Shown piece by piece: positions 41,106-49,553 of a DNA stretch of 64,000 bases. The DNA comes from Ottowia massiliensis (GTDB taxonomy: Bacteria > Pseudomonadota > Gammaproteobacteria > Burkholderiales > Burkholderiaceae_C). The number at the start of each line of letters is the position of its first letter. The stretch's first letter is position 1. The stretch spans positions 248,001-312,000 of the forward strand of contig NZ_LT964854.1 in assembly GCF_900240305.1 (NCBI RefSeq), read 5' to 3'. The notes below the pieces were generated by a model. The model searched no databases, was not told where the DNA came from, and was given only the letters and a program-made list of their open reading frames with translations. Made by a program: the position numbers and the translations under genes.

Positions 41106-41908
41106 GACTGGGCGGCTTTGGTGAAAAGACGGCTGAAATTGTCGCTGGTGATGCGGGCGATGTGTTCCACGCTCTGGCCGCGCAGCTCGGCCAGGCGCGC
41201 GGCCACCAGCGGCACCCAAGCGGGCGAGTTGGTTTTGCCGCGATGCGGCGCGGGGGCCAGGTAGGGGCTGTCGGTTTCAATCAGCAGGCGGTCATCGGGC
41301 ACGTAGCGGGCGCTTTCATGCACGTCATGCGCGTTTTTGAATGTGACGATGCCGGAAAAAGACACGCAGTAGCCCAGCTCCAGCGCGGCGCGGGCCACTT
41401 CGCGGTTTTCGGTGAAGCAGTGAAACACGCCGCCGGCGCACTGCGGGCCGGCTTCGCCTTCTTCGCGCAAGATGGCCAGCGTGTCATCGGCTGCGGCGCG
41501 GGTGTGAATGACCAGCGGCAACCGCGCGGCCTGCGCGGCGCGGATGTGGGTGCGAAAGCGATCGCGCTGCCACTGAAGCTGCGCCACGCTGCGCCCGCCC
41601 TTGCGCTCGGCCAGCTGGTAGTAGTCCAGCCCCGTTTCGCCCACGGCCACCACGCGCGGCAAGGCGGCGGCGGCCAGCAGGTCGGCCACGGCAGGCTCTT
41701 GCACGCCTTCGCTGTCAGGGTGCACGCCCACGCTGGCCCAGATGTGCGGATGCGCCGCCGCCAGCGCCCGCACGGCGGGAAATTCCTCCATCGTGGTGCT
41801 GATGCACAGCGCGCGCGTGACTTGCGCGGCCTGCATGGCCGCCAGCACGTCCGGCAGGCGCTGCGCCAGTTCGGGGAAGTTGAGATGACAGTGTGAGTCG
41901 GTAAACAT
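41102..41908 (-). CDS. tatD: TatD-family metal-dependent hydrolase
   Basis: 268 residues, amidohydrolase TIM barrel: metal ligands in MFTDSHCHLN (HxH), VAVGETGLDYY (Glu), LPLVIHTRAA (His), FHCFTEN (His) and LLIETDSPYLAP (Asp). Length is normal for YcfH/TatD DNases. A Mg-dependent 3'-5' nuclease activity is described for TatD; the exact subgroup (TatD or YcfH) is not resolved. Confidence 0.92.
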   Translation of the reverse strand: MFTDSHCHLNFPELAQRLPDVLAAMQAAQVTRALCISTTMEEFPAVRALAAAHPHIWASVGVHPDSEGVQEPAVADLLAAAALPRVVAVGETGLDYYQLAERKGGRSVAQLQWQRDRFRTHIRAAQAARLPLVIHTRAAADDTLAILREEGEAGPQCAGGVFHCFTENREVARAALELGYCVSFSGIVTFKNAHDVHESARYVPDDRLLIETDSPYLAPAPHRGKTNSPAWVPLVAARLAELRGQSVEHIARITSDNFSRLFTKAAQS

Positions 41909-42034
41909 GGTTCAGGTCTCAGCGGAGAACGCCGCGTTCATGCGGCGATTGTGCTGCGCCGCAGGCCGGGCTGGCGCCTTCCGTGGCGCTTTCCGTGCGC
42001 CTTCCCGCAAGGTTGCCGCTCAATAACCGTTTCA

Positions 42035-42063
42035 TTGACCAGAATAGGTAAAACTTCTATAGT
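42035..42063 (+). promoter_or_regulatory. Sigma-70-type promoter before the repeat-leader lipoprotein gene
   Basis: TTGACC (-35) and TATAGT (-10) separated by exactly 17 nt, 71 nt upstream of the ATG. One of the few near-consensus promoters visible in this GC-rich window. Confidence 0.7.
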
Positions 42064-42133
42064 CAATTCAGGTTCGTGAAACAGCTTGCGGCCTGTGTCT
42101 ATTTCAGAGTTTTGCAAATATCAGGGTGTTTCA

Positions 42134-42604
42134 ATGAAGCGTCGCTTATTCGTTCTGTGCCTGGGCTGCCTGGGCTGCCTGGGCTGCCTGGGCGCTTGCC
42201 ACCTTGCCGCGCAGGCGGCAGAGCGCATTTCAGCGGCCGATCCGCGCCACTTCATGCAGCCCGTGGAGCCGGGCCGCTTTGCCGAAGAAATCCAGGCGCT
42301 GGAGAGCAGCGGCACAGTCGCACTGCTGCAATCGGGCTACGCCATCACGCGGCGCAGCTATTACCTCGCGCCTTCTGCCGAATGGAACTCTTTCGTGACC
42401 CAGGGCGACAGCGCGGCGGCGGCCTGGAAGGGCGAGCGCCAGAAACTTCCGGGCCGGCGCGTGGGGCAGGACTGGGTGGAGCTGTGGGCCGACGCAAAGC
42501 GCCTGCGCGCCGAGGCGCTGGTCATGAGCCAGCAGCCGGTGGACAGCAGCGGTAATTGCCTGATCGGCTACTACACGCTGGCGCGCAACCCCTCATTGAA
42601 TTGA
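42134..42604 (+). CDS. Putative lipoprotein of unknown function with repetitive leader
   Basis: 156 residues, no family recognized. The export signal MKRRLFVLCLGCLGCLGCLG is built from a 9-bp repeat encoding L-G-C, ending in a lipobox-like LGAC with Cys at about residue 22; each repeat offers a near-lipobox. The mature part is small and mixed alpha/beta (SAADPRHFMQPVEPGRFAEEI, LQSGYAITRRSYYLAPSAEWN, WVELWADAKRLRAEALVMS). It has its own promoter and a strong terminator, so it is a single-gene unit. A Sec-secreted protein rather than a lipoprotein is possible. Confidence 0.65.
   Translation: MKRRLFVLCLGCLGCLGCLGACHLAAQAAERISAADPRHFMQPVEPGRFAEEIQALESSGTVALLQSGYAITRRSYYLAPSAEWNSFVTQGDSAAAAWKGERQKLPGRRVGQDWVELWADAKRLRAEALVMSQQPVDSSGNCLIGYYTLARNPSLN
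42158..42194 (+). repeat. 9-bp tandem repeat inside a signal-peptide coding region
   Basis: Four consecutive copies of GCCTGGGCT (the last ending GCG) encode Cys-Leu-Gly units in the hydrophobic core. Unit length is a multiple of three, so copy-number changes keep the frame. Confidence 0.85.
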
Positions 42605-42635
42605 CCTGAATCAACCCAAAGGCAGAGGCCTGGCA

Positions 42636-42669
42636 GGGCTTGCCGCGCGTGACGGCAAGCCCTTTTTTT
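42636..42669 (+). terminator. Terminator after the lipoprotein gene
   Basis: Stem GGGCTTGCCG / CGGCAAGCCC, loop CGCGTGA, then seven T. Confidence 0.92.
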
Positions 42670-42671
42670 CA

Positions 42672-42837
42672 GTACCTGCCTGCAATCTGGCCGTGAAGGG
42701 CCATGAAGCGCAATGAGCTGCAAGGCGCAGACGGGCCAGATGCCTGCGCGCGGCCCGGCAAAGACTGACAACGCCGCAGAACGCCTGGGGCCGCGCTTTT
42801 CCCATTCACTCACGGGCAGCTTTTGAACAGTCTCTCA
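42672..42837. repeat. Family B element before the acyl-CoA dehydrogenase
   Basis: Left end TACCTGCCTGCAATCTGGCC (then GTGAAGGG), right end ACGGGCAGCTTTTGAACAGTC. Ends pair imperfectly in inverted orientation. No family A copy is attached. Confidence 0.5.
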
Positions 42838-42959
42838 GCTCGCGCGGGTGGCCGCCCAAACGCTCGCAAATCGTCGAAACGCCCTCTGCCAGACTTACAC
42901 TCGCAATGTCCCTTGCGCCCGGCGCAAAGGCGTTTTTCCCTAACTTTCAGGAGACAACC

Positions 42960-44750
42960 ATGAGCTTTCAGGCTCCCGTCAAGGATTTGCTGTTCAACAT
43001 CGAGCACCTGGCCCGCATCGACCAGGTGGCCAAGCTGCCCGGTTTTGAGGAGGCCGGGCTGGAAACCGCCCAGGCCGTGCTGGAAGAGTGCGCCAAGTTC
43101 AATGAAGGCGTGGTCGCGCCGCTGAACGTGGCCGGCGACAAGCAACCCGCCACCTTCGCCGACGGCAAGGTGACCACCACCCCCGGTTTCAAAGAGGCTT
43201 ACCGCCAGTTCACCGAAGGCGGCTGGCAGGGCGTGCAGCACCCCGAAGCCTATGGCGGCCAAGGCCTGCCCAAGACCATCGCCGCCGCGTGCGCCGAAAT
43301 CCTGCACTCGGCCAACATGAGCTTTGCCCTGTGCCCGATGCTGACCGACGGCGCCATCGAGGCGCTGCTGATTGCGGGCTGCGAAAAGCTCAAGAGCACC
43401 TATCTGGAAAAACTCGTCTCCGGCCAATGGACGGGCACCATGAACCTGACCGAGCCGCAAGCCGGCAGCGATCTGGCGCTGATCCGCAGCCGCGCCGAGC
43501 GCCAGGCCGACGGCACCTACAAAGTGTTCGGCACCAAGATCTTCATCACCTACGGCGAGCACGACATGGCGGAAAACCTCGTGCACCTTGTGCTGGCCCG
43601 CCTGCCGGATGCGCCCGAAGGCGTCAAAGGCATCAGCCTGTTCATCGTGCCCAAGTTCCTGGTGAACGCCGACGGCAGCCTGGGCCAGCGCAATGACGTG
43701 CATTGCGTGAGCATCGAGCACAAGCTGGGCATCAAGGGCAGCCCCACGGCCGTGCTGCAATTTGGCGACCACGGCGGCGCGGTGGGCTACCTGGTGGGCG
43801 AAGAAAACCGCGGCCTGGAATACATGTTCATCATGATGAACGCCGCCCGCTACGCCGTGGGCCTGGAAGGCGTGGCCATTTCGGGCCGTGCCTACCAAAA
43901 AGCCGTGGCCTATGCCCGCGAGCGCGTGCAAAGCCGCCCCGTGGATGGCAGCCTGCCCGGCAGCGCGCCCATCATTCACCACCCCGACATCCGCCGCATG
44001 CTCATGACCATGCGCGCCCTCACCGAAGGCACGCGCGCCACCGCCAGCGTGGCCGCCGCCGCGTATGACACCGCGCACCACTCGCCCGACGAGGCTACGC
44101 GCAAGCAAAGCCAGGCTTTCTATGAATTCCTGGTGCCGCTGGTCAAGGGCTACAGCACGGAAATCAGCCTGGAAGTCACCAGCCTGGGCGTGCAGGTGCA
44201 TGGCGGCATGGGCTTCATTGAAGAAACGGGCGCCGCGCAGTACTACCGCGACGCGCGCATCCTGCCCATCTACGAAGGCACCACCGCCATTCAGGCCAAT
44301 GACCTGGTGGGCCGCAAGACCGCGCGCGATGGCGGCCAGTTCGCCAAGGGCGTGGCCGCGCAAATCGAAGCGACCGAAAAAGAGCTGCTGGCCAGCGGCA
44401 GCGAAGCCGCCAAGTCCACCGCCAAGAACCTGGCCGCCGCCCGCAAGGCCTTCCTGGACGCCGTGGAATACGTGGCCGCCAACGCCAAGCCCAACCCCAA
44501 CGGCGCTTACGCCGCCAGCGTGCCTTACCTGATGCTGACGGGCAATCTGGTGGCGGGCTGGCAACTGGCGCGCGCGCTGCTGGTGGCCGAAAAGCAACTG
44601 GCCGCCGGCCAAGATGCCGAGTTCATGAAGGCCAAGATCGCCACGGCCCGCTTCTATGCGGAACACATCCTGCCGCGCACTTCGTCGCTGCGCGACGCCA
44701 TCACCGGCGGCGCCGCCAGCGTGATGGAAATGGCGCTGGATTCGTTCTGA
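42960..44750 (+). CDS. Acyl-CoA dehydrogenase (AidB/FadE-like, about 600 residues)
   Basis: 596 residues, FAD-dependent. MNLTEPQAGSDLALIRSRAE and FGTKIFITYGEHDMAENLVHLVLAR are the FAD-binding motifs. The C-terminal helical domain has GVQVHGGMGFIEETGAAQYYRDARILPIYEGTTAIQANDLVGRK, where the E-G-T-T region hosts the catalytic base in this family. An extra C-terminal domain explains the length (classic members have about 380). It starts beta-oxidation of an unknown acyl-CoA. AGGAGAC Shine-Dalgarno; monocistronic with a strong terminator. Confidence 0.93.
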   Translation: MSFQAPVKDLLFNIEHLARIDQVAKLPGFEEAGLETAQAVLEECAKFNEGVVAPLNVAGDKQPATFADGKVTTTPGFKEAYRQFTEGGWQGVQHPEAYGGQGLPKTIAAACAEILHSANMSFALCPMLTDGAIEALLIAGCEKLKSTYLEKLVSGQWTGTMNLTEPQAGSDLALIRSRAERQADGTYKVFGTKIFITYGEHDMAENLVHLVLARLPDAPEGVKGISLFIVPKFLVNADGSLGQRNDVHCVSIEHKLGIKGSPTAVLQFGDHGGAVGYLVGEENRGLEYMFIMMNAARYAVGLEGVAISGRAYQKAVAYARERVQSRPVDGSLPGSAPIIHHPDIRRMLMTMRALTEGTRATASVAAAAYDTAHHSPDEATRKQSQAFYEFLVPLVKGYSTEISLEVTSLGVQVHGGMGFIEETGAAQYYRDARILPIYEGTTAIQANDLVGRKTARDGGQFAKGVAAQIEATEKELLASGSEAAKSTAKNLAAARKAFLDAVEYVAANAKPNPNGAYAASVPYLMLTGNLVAGWQLARALLVAEKQLAAGQDAEFMKAKIATARFYAEHILPRTSSLRDAITGGAASVMEMALDSF

Positions 44751-44804
44751 GCCAGAAAACGGACTCGCCTAGAGCCTGAAGGGCCTTGAATGGCCCTTTC
44801 CTCC

Positions 44805-44845
44805 CAGCCGCCAGCGCCGCAAGCCGGACTGGCGGCTTTTTTTGC
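44805..44845 (+). terminator. Terminator after the acyl-CoA dehydrogenase
   Basis: AGCCGCCAG / CTGGCGGCT 9-bp stem around a GC-rich loop, followed by seven T. Confidence 0.88.
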
Positions 44846-44902
44846 GCTCTGCCCTGCCCTTTCATCCGGCGCCATGCCAACCCGCAAGCCGCTCTTTTCA
44901 TC

Positions 44903-44986
44903 AGAAAAAGGAGCAAATTCAGGGACGCCAAAACCCGTTTTGCGCTGGTTTCACTAGGACCTCATGCTATGAATCGAGGAGCTGAA
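44903..44986 (-). repeat. Family A dispersed repeat, copy 11
   Basis: Reverse copy: AAAAAGGAGCAAATTCAGGG, AACCCGTTTTGCGCTGG, core CACTAGGACCTCATGCTATG, right end CGAGGAGCTGAAT. Sits at the 3' end of prmB. Confidence 0.85.
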
Positions 44987-45038
44987 TCAGCCTTCAGCCC
45001 AAGACGTTTGGCCTGCTGGCGGGCGAAAAGCCGCGCCG

Positions 45039-45932
45039 TCACGCGGCCTGCAACGCCTCGCGAGTGAGCAGCAGCACTTGATCGTCGCCCGCGCTGGTGG
45101 GCAGCCACACGGGGTTCAGGCTGGGAAAGGCCGCCTCGAAGTGCCCGCGCTCGTGGCCGATTTCCAGCACCAGCGCCGCCTGGGGCTGCATGCGGGCGGC
45201 GGCTTCTTGCAGCAGGGGGCGGATGAAGTCCATGCCGTCGCGCCCGCCGCGCTGGTTGCCGCTCAAGGCCATGTGCGGCTCGGCGCGGTATTCGGGCGGC
45301 AAGGCAGCCATGCTGTCCGCGTTCACATAGGGCGGGTTGCACAAGATGAGGTCGTACGCCGGCCGGCCCTGGCAGGCGGCCAGCCCGTCGCCTTGCAGCA
45401 GGCTGATGCGGCCTGCCAGCGCATGTTTGGCCACGTTGATGCGGGCCACTTCCAGCGCATCGGCGCTGAGGTCGGCGGCGTCCACGGCGCAGCCGGGCCA
45501 GGTCAGCGCGGCCAGCACGGCCAGGCTGCCATTGCCCGTGCACAAGTCCAGCGCGCGGCGCGGCTCGTCCGGCAGCCAGGCGTCAATTTGCCCCTCGGCC
45601 AGCGCTTCGGCGATCAGGCTGCGGGGCACGATGGCGCGCTCATCCACATAAAAAGGCACGCCTTGCAGCCAGGCTTCGCGGATGAGGTAGGCCAGGGGCT
45701 TGCGGCTGGCGATGCGCTCTTGCAGCAGCGCGGCGGCGCGGGCTTGCGCTTGGGGCGGCACGGCCGCCGCGCCCGCATCGCCCGCCAGATCGGTTTCCAG
45801 CGGCCATTGCAGCGCATGCAGCACAAGCCAGGCGGCTTCATCGCGCGCGCAGCAGGTGCCGTGGCCGTAGCTGACGGCGGCCGCTTGCAGTTGGCGTTCG
45901 GTGTCTTGCACGAGCTGGGCGAGGGTGATCAT
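45039..45932 (-). CDS. prmB: 50S ribosomal protein L3 glutamine methyltransferase
   Basis: 297 residues. The N-terminal helical domain is followed by the SAM fold: ALDLCTGNGSLAVLAALTWP (motif I), VDAADLSADALEVARIN, and the Gln-binding LILCNPPYVNADSMAALPPEYRAEP (NPPY motif plus the PrmB-specific insertion). It N5-methylates a Gln of uL3. Length and motifs separate it from PrmC. Flanked by family A copies on both sides. Confidence 0.93.
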   Translation of the reverse strand: MITLAQLVQDTERQLQAAAVSYGHGTCCARDEAAWLVLHALQWPLETDLAGDAGAAAVPPQAQARAAALLQERIASRKPLAYLIREAWLQGVPFYVDERAIVPRSLIAEALAEGQIDAWLPDEPRRALDLCTGNGSLAVLAALTWPGCAVDAADLSADALEVARINVAKHALAGRISLLQGDGLAACQGRPAYDLILCNPPYVNADSMAALPPEYRAEPHMALSGNQRGGRDGMDFIRPLLQEAAARMQPQAALVLEIGHERGHFEAAFPSLNPVWLPTSAGDDQVLLLTREALQAA

Positions 45933-46083
45933 GGCGTTTGGTTCATGAAAAAAGCGTTGCGGGCGCTGGTTTTGCCAGAAGCCTGCTCGCCGCCTGGGCG
46001 CAAGTGCCCGCAGGCCGGGCTGCGGGGCGCACCCCGCTTGCGGGCAGCCCTTTCCGCCTGGCCTCTTGCTGGCCAGGGCGCAT

Positions 46084-46169
46084 CAGAAAAAGGAGCGAAT
46101 TCAAGGGCATCGAAATGCCGTTTCGCGCTGGCTACACTAGGACGTCATGCTATGTAAAAAAGAGCGAAA
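46084..46169 (-). repeat. Family A dispersed repeat, copy 12
   Basis: Reverse copy: AAAAAGGAGCGAATTCAAGG, ATGCCGTTTCGCGCTGG, core CACTAGGACGTCATGCTATG, shortened right end AAGAGCGAAAC. 32 bp before the phoH 3' end. The preceding 45960-46080 stretch is GC-rich non-coding with family B-like CCTGGGCGCAAGTGCCCGCAGG. Confidence 0.8.
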
Positions 46170-46201
46170 CAAGGCTCTTTTCCTGTGCATGCCAGCCCGC
46201 C

Positions 46202-47890
46202 TCACAGCACCTCGCTGGCGTAATCGGCCAGGCGCGAGCGCTCGCCACGGGCCAGGGTGATGTGGCCGCCGTGGGGCCAGCCTTTGAAGCGGTCCACGGC
46301 GTAGGTCAGGCCGCTGGAGCCTTCGGTGAGGTAGGGGGTGTCGATTTGCGCGAGGTTGCCCATGCAGATGATCTTGCTGCCGGGGCCGGCGCGGGTGATC
46401 AGGGTTTTGATTTGCTTGGGGGTGAGGTTCTGCGCTTCGTCAATGATGACCCAGCGGTTGAGGAAGGTGCGGCCGCGCATGAAGTTCATGCTCTTGATCT
46501 TGATGCGGCTGCGGATGAGGTCGCCCGTGGCGGCGCGCCCCCAGTCGCCAGCGGCGCTGCCCGCGCCCTGGGTGAGAAATTCAAGGTTGTCGTCCAGCGC
46601 GCCCATCCACGGGGCCATTTTTTCTTCTTCGGTGCCGGGCAGAAAGCCGATGCCTTCGCCCACATTGACGGTGGCGCGGGTCATGATGACTTCGGTGTAG
46701 CGGCGCTCGTCAAGCACTTGCGCCAGCCCGGCGGCCAGGGCCAGCAGGGTTTTGCCGGTGCCCGCAATGCCGGTGATGGTGACGAAGTCAATGCCGGGGT
46801 CCATGAGCAGGTTGAGCGCGTGGTTTTGCTCGCGGTTGCGGGCCGTGACGCCCCAGACGGCGTTTTTGGGGTGGGTGTAGTCCTTGAGGGTTTGCAAGGT
46901 GGCGCTTTGGCCGTCCACTTCGGTCACGCGGGCGTAGAGGCTGCTTTGGCCCGGGGCTTCGTACCAGACGAACTGGTTGGGCAGCAGGCTGGCGGCGAGC
47001 TTGCCGCTGATGCGATAGAAGGTGTGCGCGCCGTCGGGCCAGCTTTCAAGGCGGCTGCCCTGATCGGCCCAGAAGTTTTCGGGCAGCGCAAGCGCGCCGC
47101 TGTAGAGCAAGTCGCCATCTTGCAGGGTTTTGTCGTTTTCATAGTCTTCGGCGGCCAGACCGAGGGCGCGCGCCTTGACGCGCATGTTGATGTCTTTGGT
47201 GACGAGAACGACAGGGCGGCCCGCGTGTTGCTGCGCGAGGGCGGCGACGACTTCCAGAATCTGGTTGTCGGCCTTGCCCTGCGGCAGCAGCTGGGCCGTG
47301 GCGGCGTGCAGCGGGGCGGTCTGAAACCAGAGCTTGCCGCCCGCCTCAAGGTGCCCGCTGGCGGACAGGGGCAGGCCGACGGCCATGTCGGCATGGGCCA
47401 CGAGCAGGTCAAGCTGGCGGCTGACCTGGCGCGCGTTGCGGGCGATTTCGCTGGCGCCTTTTTTGTGCGCATCCAGCTCTTCGAGCACGACCATGGGCAG
47501 GAAGATGTCGTGCTCTTCAAAGCGGAACAGGGCCGTGGGGTCGTGCAGGAGCACATTGGTGTCCAGCACGAAGAGCTTGACGGCTTCCGGCGCGGCGGCG
47601 CGGCGGGTTTTTGCGGGTTTTGCGGCCTTCGCGGGCTTTTTGACGGCGGGCTGGACGGCAGGCGGCTGGCTTGCAGACGGCTGGGTGGCGGGCTGCGCTG
47701 CGGGCACGGCGGCGTTCAGCGCAAGGGCTGGCGCTTGCGCGGCCTGCGCGGCGGTTTTTCTGCTTTTGGCGGGCGCGGCCTTGGCGCTGCGGGCTTTGCG
47801 GGCGGCGGCGTTATGGGCATCACGATCGGCATAAGCCTGCGCAGGCAAAACGGCGGCGCGCTTGGCTGGGGCGGGTGGCAGGGGCGGCAT
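46202..47890 (-). CDS. PIN-PhoH fusion protein (PhoH2 type)
   Basis: 562 residues. Residues 1-105 are a low-complexity Ala/Lys/Pro/Gln region (APAKSRKTAAQAAQAP, KKPAKAAKPAKTRRAAAP). Residues about 105-240 are a PIN ribonuclease domain (KLFVLDTNVLLHDPTALF, VVLEELDAHKKG, LVTKDINMRVKA). About 335-560 is the PhoH ATPase (TGIAGTGKTLLALAAG Walker A, NRWVIIDEAQNLTPKQIKTLITRAG). PhoH2 proteins are RNA helicases/RNases in other bacteria. Downstream of the peroxiredoxin gene, which has a similar Lys/Ala-rich region. Confidence 0.9.
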   Translation of the reverse strand: MPPLPPAPAKRAAVLPAQAYADRDAHNAAARKARSAKAAPAKSRKTAAQAAQAPALALNAAVPAAQPATQPSASQPPAVQPAVKKPAKAAKPAKTRRAAAPEAVKLFVLDTNVLLHDPTALFRFEEHDIFLPMVVLEELDAHKKGASEIARNARQVSRQLDLLVAHADMAVGLPLSASGHLEAGGKLWFQTAPLHAATAQLLPQGKADNQILEVVAALAQQHAGRPVVLVTKDINMRVKARALGLAAEDYENDKTLQDGDLLYSGALALPENFWADQGSRLESWPDGAHTFYRISGKLAASLLPNQFVWYEAPGQSSLYARVTEVDGQSATLQTLKDYTHPKNAVWGVTARNREQNHALNLLMDPGIDFVTITGIAGTGKTLLALAAGLAQVLDERRYTEVIMTRATVNVGEGIGFLPGTEEEKMAPWMGALDDNLEFLTQGAGSAAGDWGRAATGDLIRSRIKIKSMNFMRGRTFLNRWVIIDEAQNLTPKQIKTLITRAGPGSKIICMGNLAQIDTPYLTEGSSGLTYAVDRFKGWPHGGHITLARGERSRLADYASEVL

Positions 47891-47967
47891 GTGTGTTTCT
47901 CCGGATCATGACCAGCGCGCTCAAAAAAGCCGCAGCGCGTGAAGGCATGAAAAGGTTTGAATGTGCG

Positions 47968-48007
47968 GCGAAAAGAAAGCCGCTCCGTTTTGGGGCGGAG
48001 CGGCTGC
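47968..48007 (-). terminator. Terminator after the peroxiredoxin gene
   Basis: On the minus strand, AGCCGCTCCG / CGGAGCGGCT with a CCCCAAAA loop and a TTTCTTTTC tail. It separates bcp transcription from phoH. Confidence 0.85.
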
Positions 48008-48051
48008 ATGCATTGGAACGGTTGGGGCGGCTTGAACGGTCAAGCTGGCGC

Positions 48052-49026
48052 TCAGGCGCTGGCGGATTTGGCCGCCCTGCTTGCCGGAGCGGCTTTTTTC
48101 ACGGCTTTTGCCGTTTTGGCGCTGGCTGCGGTTTCAGGGGCTTTTTCAGCTTTTGCGGCCTTTTCAGCTTTCACGGTTTTCGTGGTTTTTGCAGCCTTCG
48201 CGGTTTTTGTGGTTTTCGCAGTTTCCGTGGTTTTAGGGGTTTTTTCAGGCGCTTTTTCAGCTTTGACGGCTTGGGACGTTTTCCCGGTTTGCGTGGTTTT
48301 TTCAGCCTTGGCGGTTTTGGGCGCTTTTACGGGTTTATCTGCTTTTGCGGTTTTGGCAGTTGAGGCCGTTTTTTCGCTCTTTTCCGCTTTTACGGGCTTT
48401 TCAGCCTTTGCGGTTTTGGCCGGTTTCTCCGCCTTGGCCGTTTCTTCAGCCCTGGCTGGTTTTTCAGCCTTGGCTGGCTTTTCACTTTTTGCGGGCTTTT
48501 TCACGGCTTTTTCGGCCGTTTTCCGAGGAGCGGATTTTTCCTTATGCCCGCTCAAGGCTCTGACGGCCTCAAGCACTTCGTCCACGTGGCTGTGATCATC
48601 GTCCTTCACGCTCACGCGGCGCCATTCCTGCACGAGCACGCCTTCGGCATTAATGAGGAAAGTGCTGCGCTCAATGCCTTTTACCTTGCGGCCATACATG
48701 ATTTTGTTTTTGACCACGCCGAACATATGGCACATTTTCTCTTCGGTATCGGCAATCAGCTCGAAGGGCAGTTTCAGCTTGGCCTTGAAGGCGTCGTGCG
48801 ATTTCATGTTGTCGCGGCAGACGCCGAAAACGGTGGCGCCCGCCTTGACGAATTCTTCGTGCTGATCGCGAAAATGCGAGGCTTCAGCCGTGCAGCCGGG
48901 GGTATCGTCCTTCGGGTAGAAGTAGAGCACCAGCACCTGCCCCGCATGAGAGATGTTGGTGACCTGGACTCCTCCGGTGGCCATGGCTTCAAATTCGGGC
49001 AGAGGTTTGTTGATGACGATCGCCAT
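48052..49026 (-). CDS. bcp: Peroxiredoxin (Bcp/PrxQ) with a long histone-H1/AlgP-like Lys-Ala tail
   Basis: 324 residues. Residues 1-157 are a complete Bcp-type peroxiredoxin: YFYPKDDTPGCTAEASHFRD (peroxidatic Cys in DTPGCT), FGVCRDNMKSHDAFKAKL, a conserved ERSTFLI strand. The usual Bcp ends there. Residues about 158-324 are an almost pure Lys/Ala/Thr/Pro/Glu region of degenerate KAEKPAKTAK-type units, resembling the C-terminal domain of histone H1 and AlgP-family proteins. The start at ATG 49026 (MAIVINKPLPEF) matches the family. Thiol peroxidase activity is well supported; DNA, RNA or polyanion binding by the tail is inferred from charge only. Confidence 0.92.
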   Translation of the reverse strand: MAIVINKPLPEFEAMATGGVQVTNISHAGQVLVLYFYPKDDTPGCTAEASHFRDQHEEFVKAGATVFGVCRDNMKSHDAFKAKLKLPFELIADTEEKMCHMFGVVKNKIMYGRKVKGIERSTFLINAEGVLVQEWRRVSVKDDDHSHVDEVLEAVRALSGHKEKSAPRKTAEKAVKKPAKSEKPAKAEKPARAEETAKAEKPAKTAKAEKPVKAEKSEKTASTAKTAKADKPVKAPKTAKAEKTTQTGKTSQAVKAEKAPEKTPKTTETAKTTKTAKAAKTTKTVKAEKAAKAEKAPETAASAKTAKAVKKAAPASRAAKSASA

Positions 49027-49124
49027 TGAAATTCTTGCTTTCTTGGAGGAGGGACCAGACAGCGCCTTGTTTTGGGCCTTTTGAAGCCTCAAGGCATGCG
49101 CACTGCACATCAAAGCGGGCGATT

Positions 49125-49502
49125 TTAACCGATTGGCTCCATCAGTAAGGCCAGCAATACGCGCCTGCCTTCATCGGCCAGGATGTTGAAGGTGCGGCAG
49201 GCGGCGGGCGTGTCCATGGTTTCCAGGCCGATACGTTTTTCCACCAATGGCCTGATCCATGCGGGCTTGGGAAAACGCAGCCGCTGCCCGCTGCCGAAAA
49301 TGACCAGCTCCGGCCCTTTTTCGGCCAGGCCGGCAAAAGCGGCTGCATCCAGCGCCTCGAATGAATTCACGCCCCACGGCGTCCACGGCTGGCCTGCTTG
49401 CAGGATCAGGCTCTGGCCGATGCGCTCCGCGCCAAGGGCGATCCAGCCGGGGCCGTAGGCGGTAATGGTGTGGGCGTGAGCGGGTTCGGGCTGGAATTTC
49501 AT
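49125..49502 (-). CDS. Mth938-like domain protein (DUF498)
   Basis: 125 residues: ITAYGPGWIALGAERIGQSLIL, the conserved WTPWGVNSFEAL, GPELVIFGSGQRLRFPKP and GLETMDTPAACRTFNILADEGRRVLLALL, all landmarks of the Mth938/NDUFAF3 fold. The molecular role in bacteria is not established. Divergent from alaA with a 51-bp gap, an arrangement common in Comamonadaceae. Confidence 0.88.
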   Translation of the reverse strand: MKFQPEPAHAHTITAYGPGWIALGAERIGQSLILQAGQPWTPWGVNSFEALDAAAFAGLAEKGPELVIFGSGQRLRFPKPAWIRPLVEKRIGLETMDTPAACRTFNILADEGRRVLLALLMEPIG

Positions 49503-49553
49503 GGAGGCAGGTTCAAAATGGCGGCTTTTTTCCCGCGATTTTGCTCCGCAGCC

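Noticed and set aside
42601..42614. FNR-like box TTGACCTGAATCAA at the end of the lipoprotein gene
   Set aside because: It spans the stop codon and lies upstream of a strong terminator, about 350 bp from the next start, so regulation of the acyl-CoA dehydrogenase through it is unlikely.
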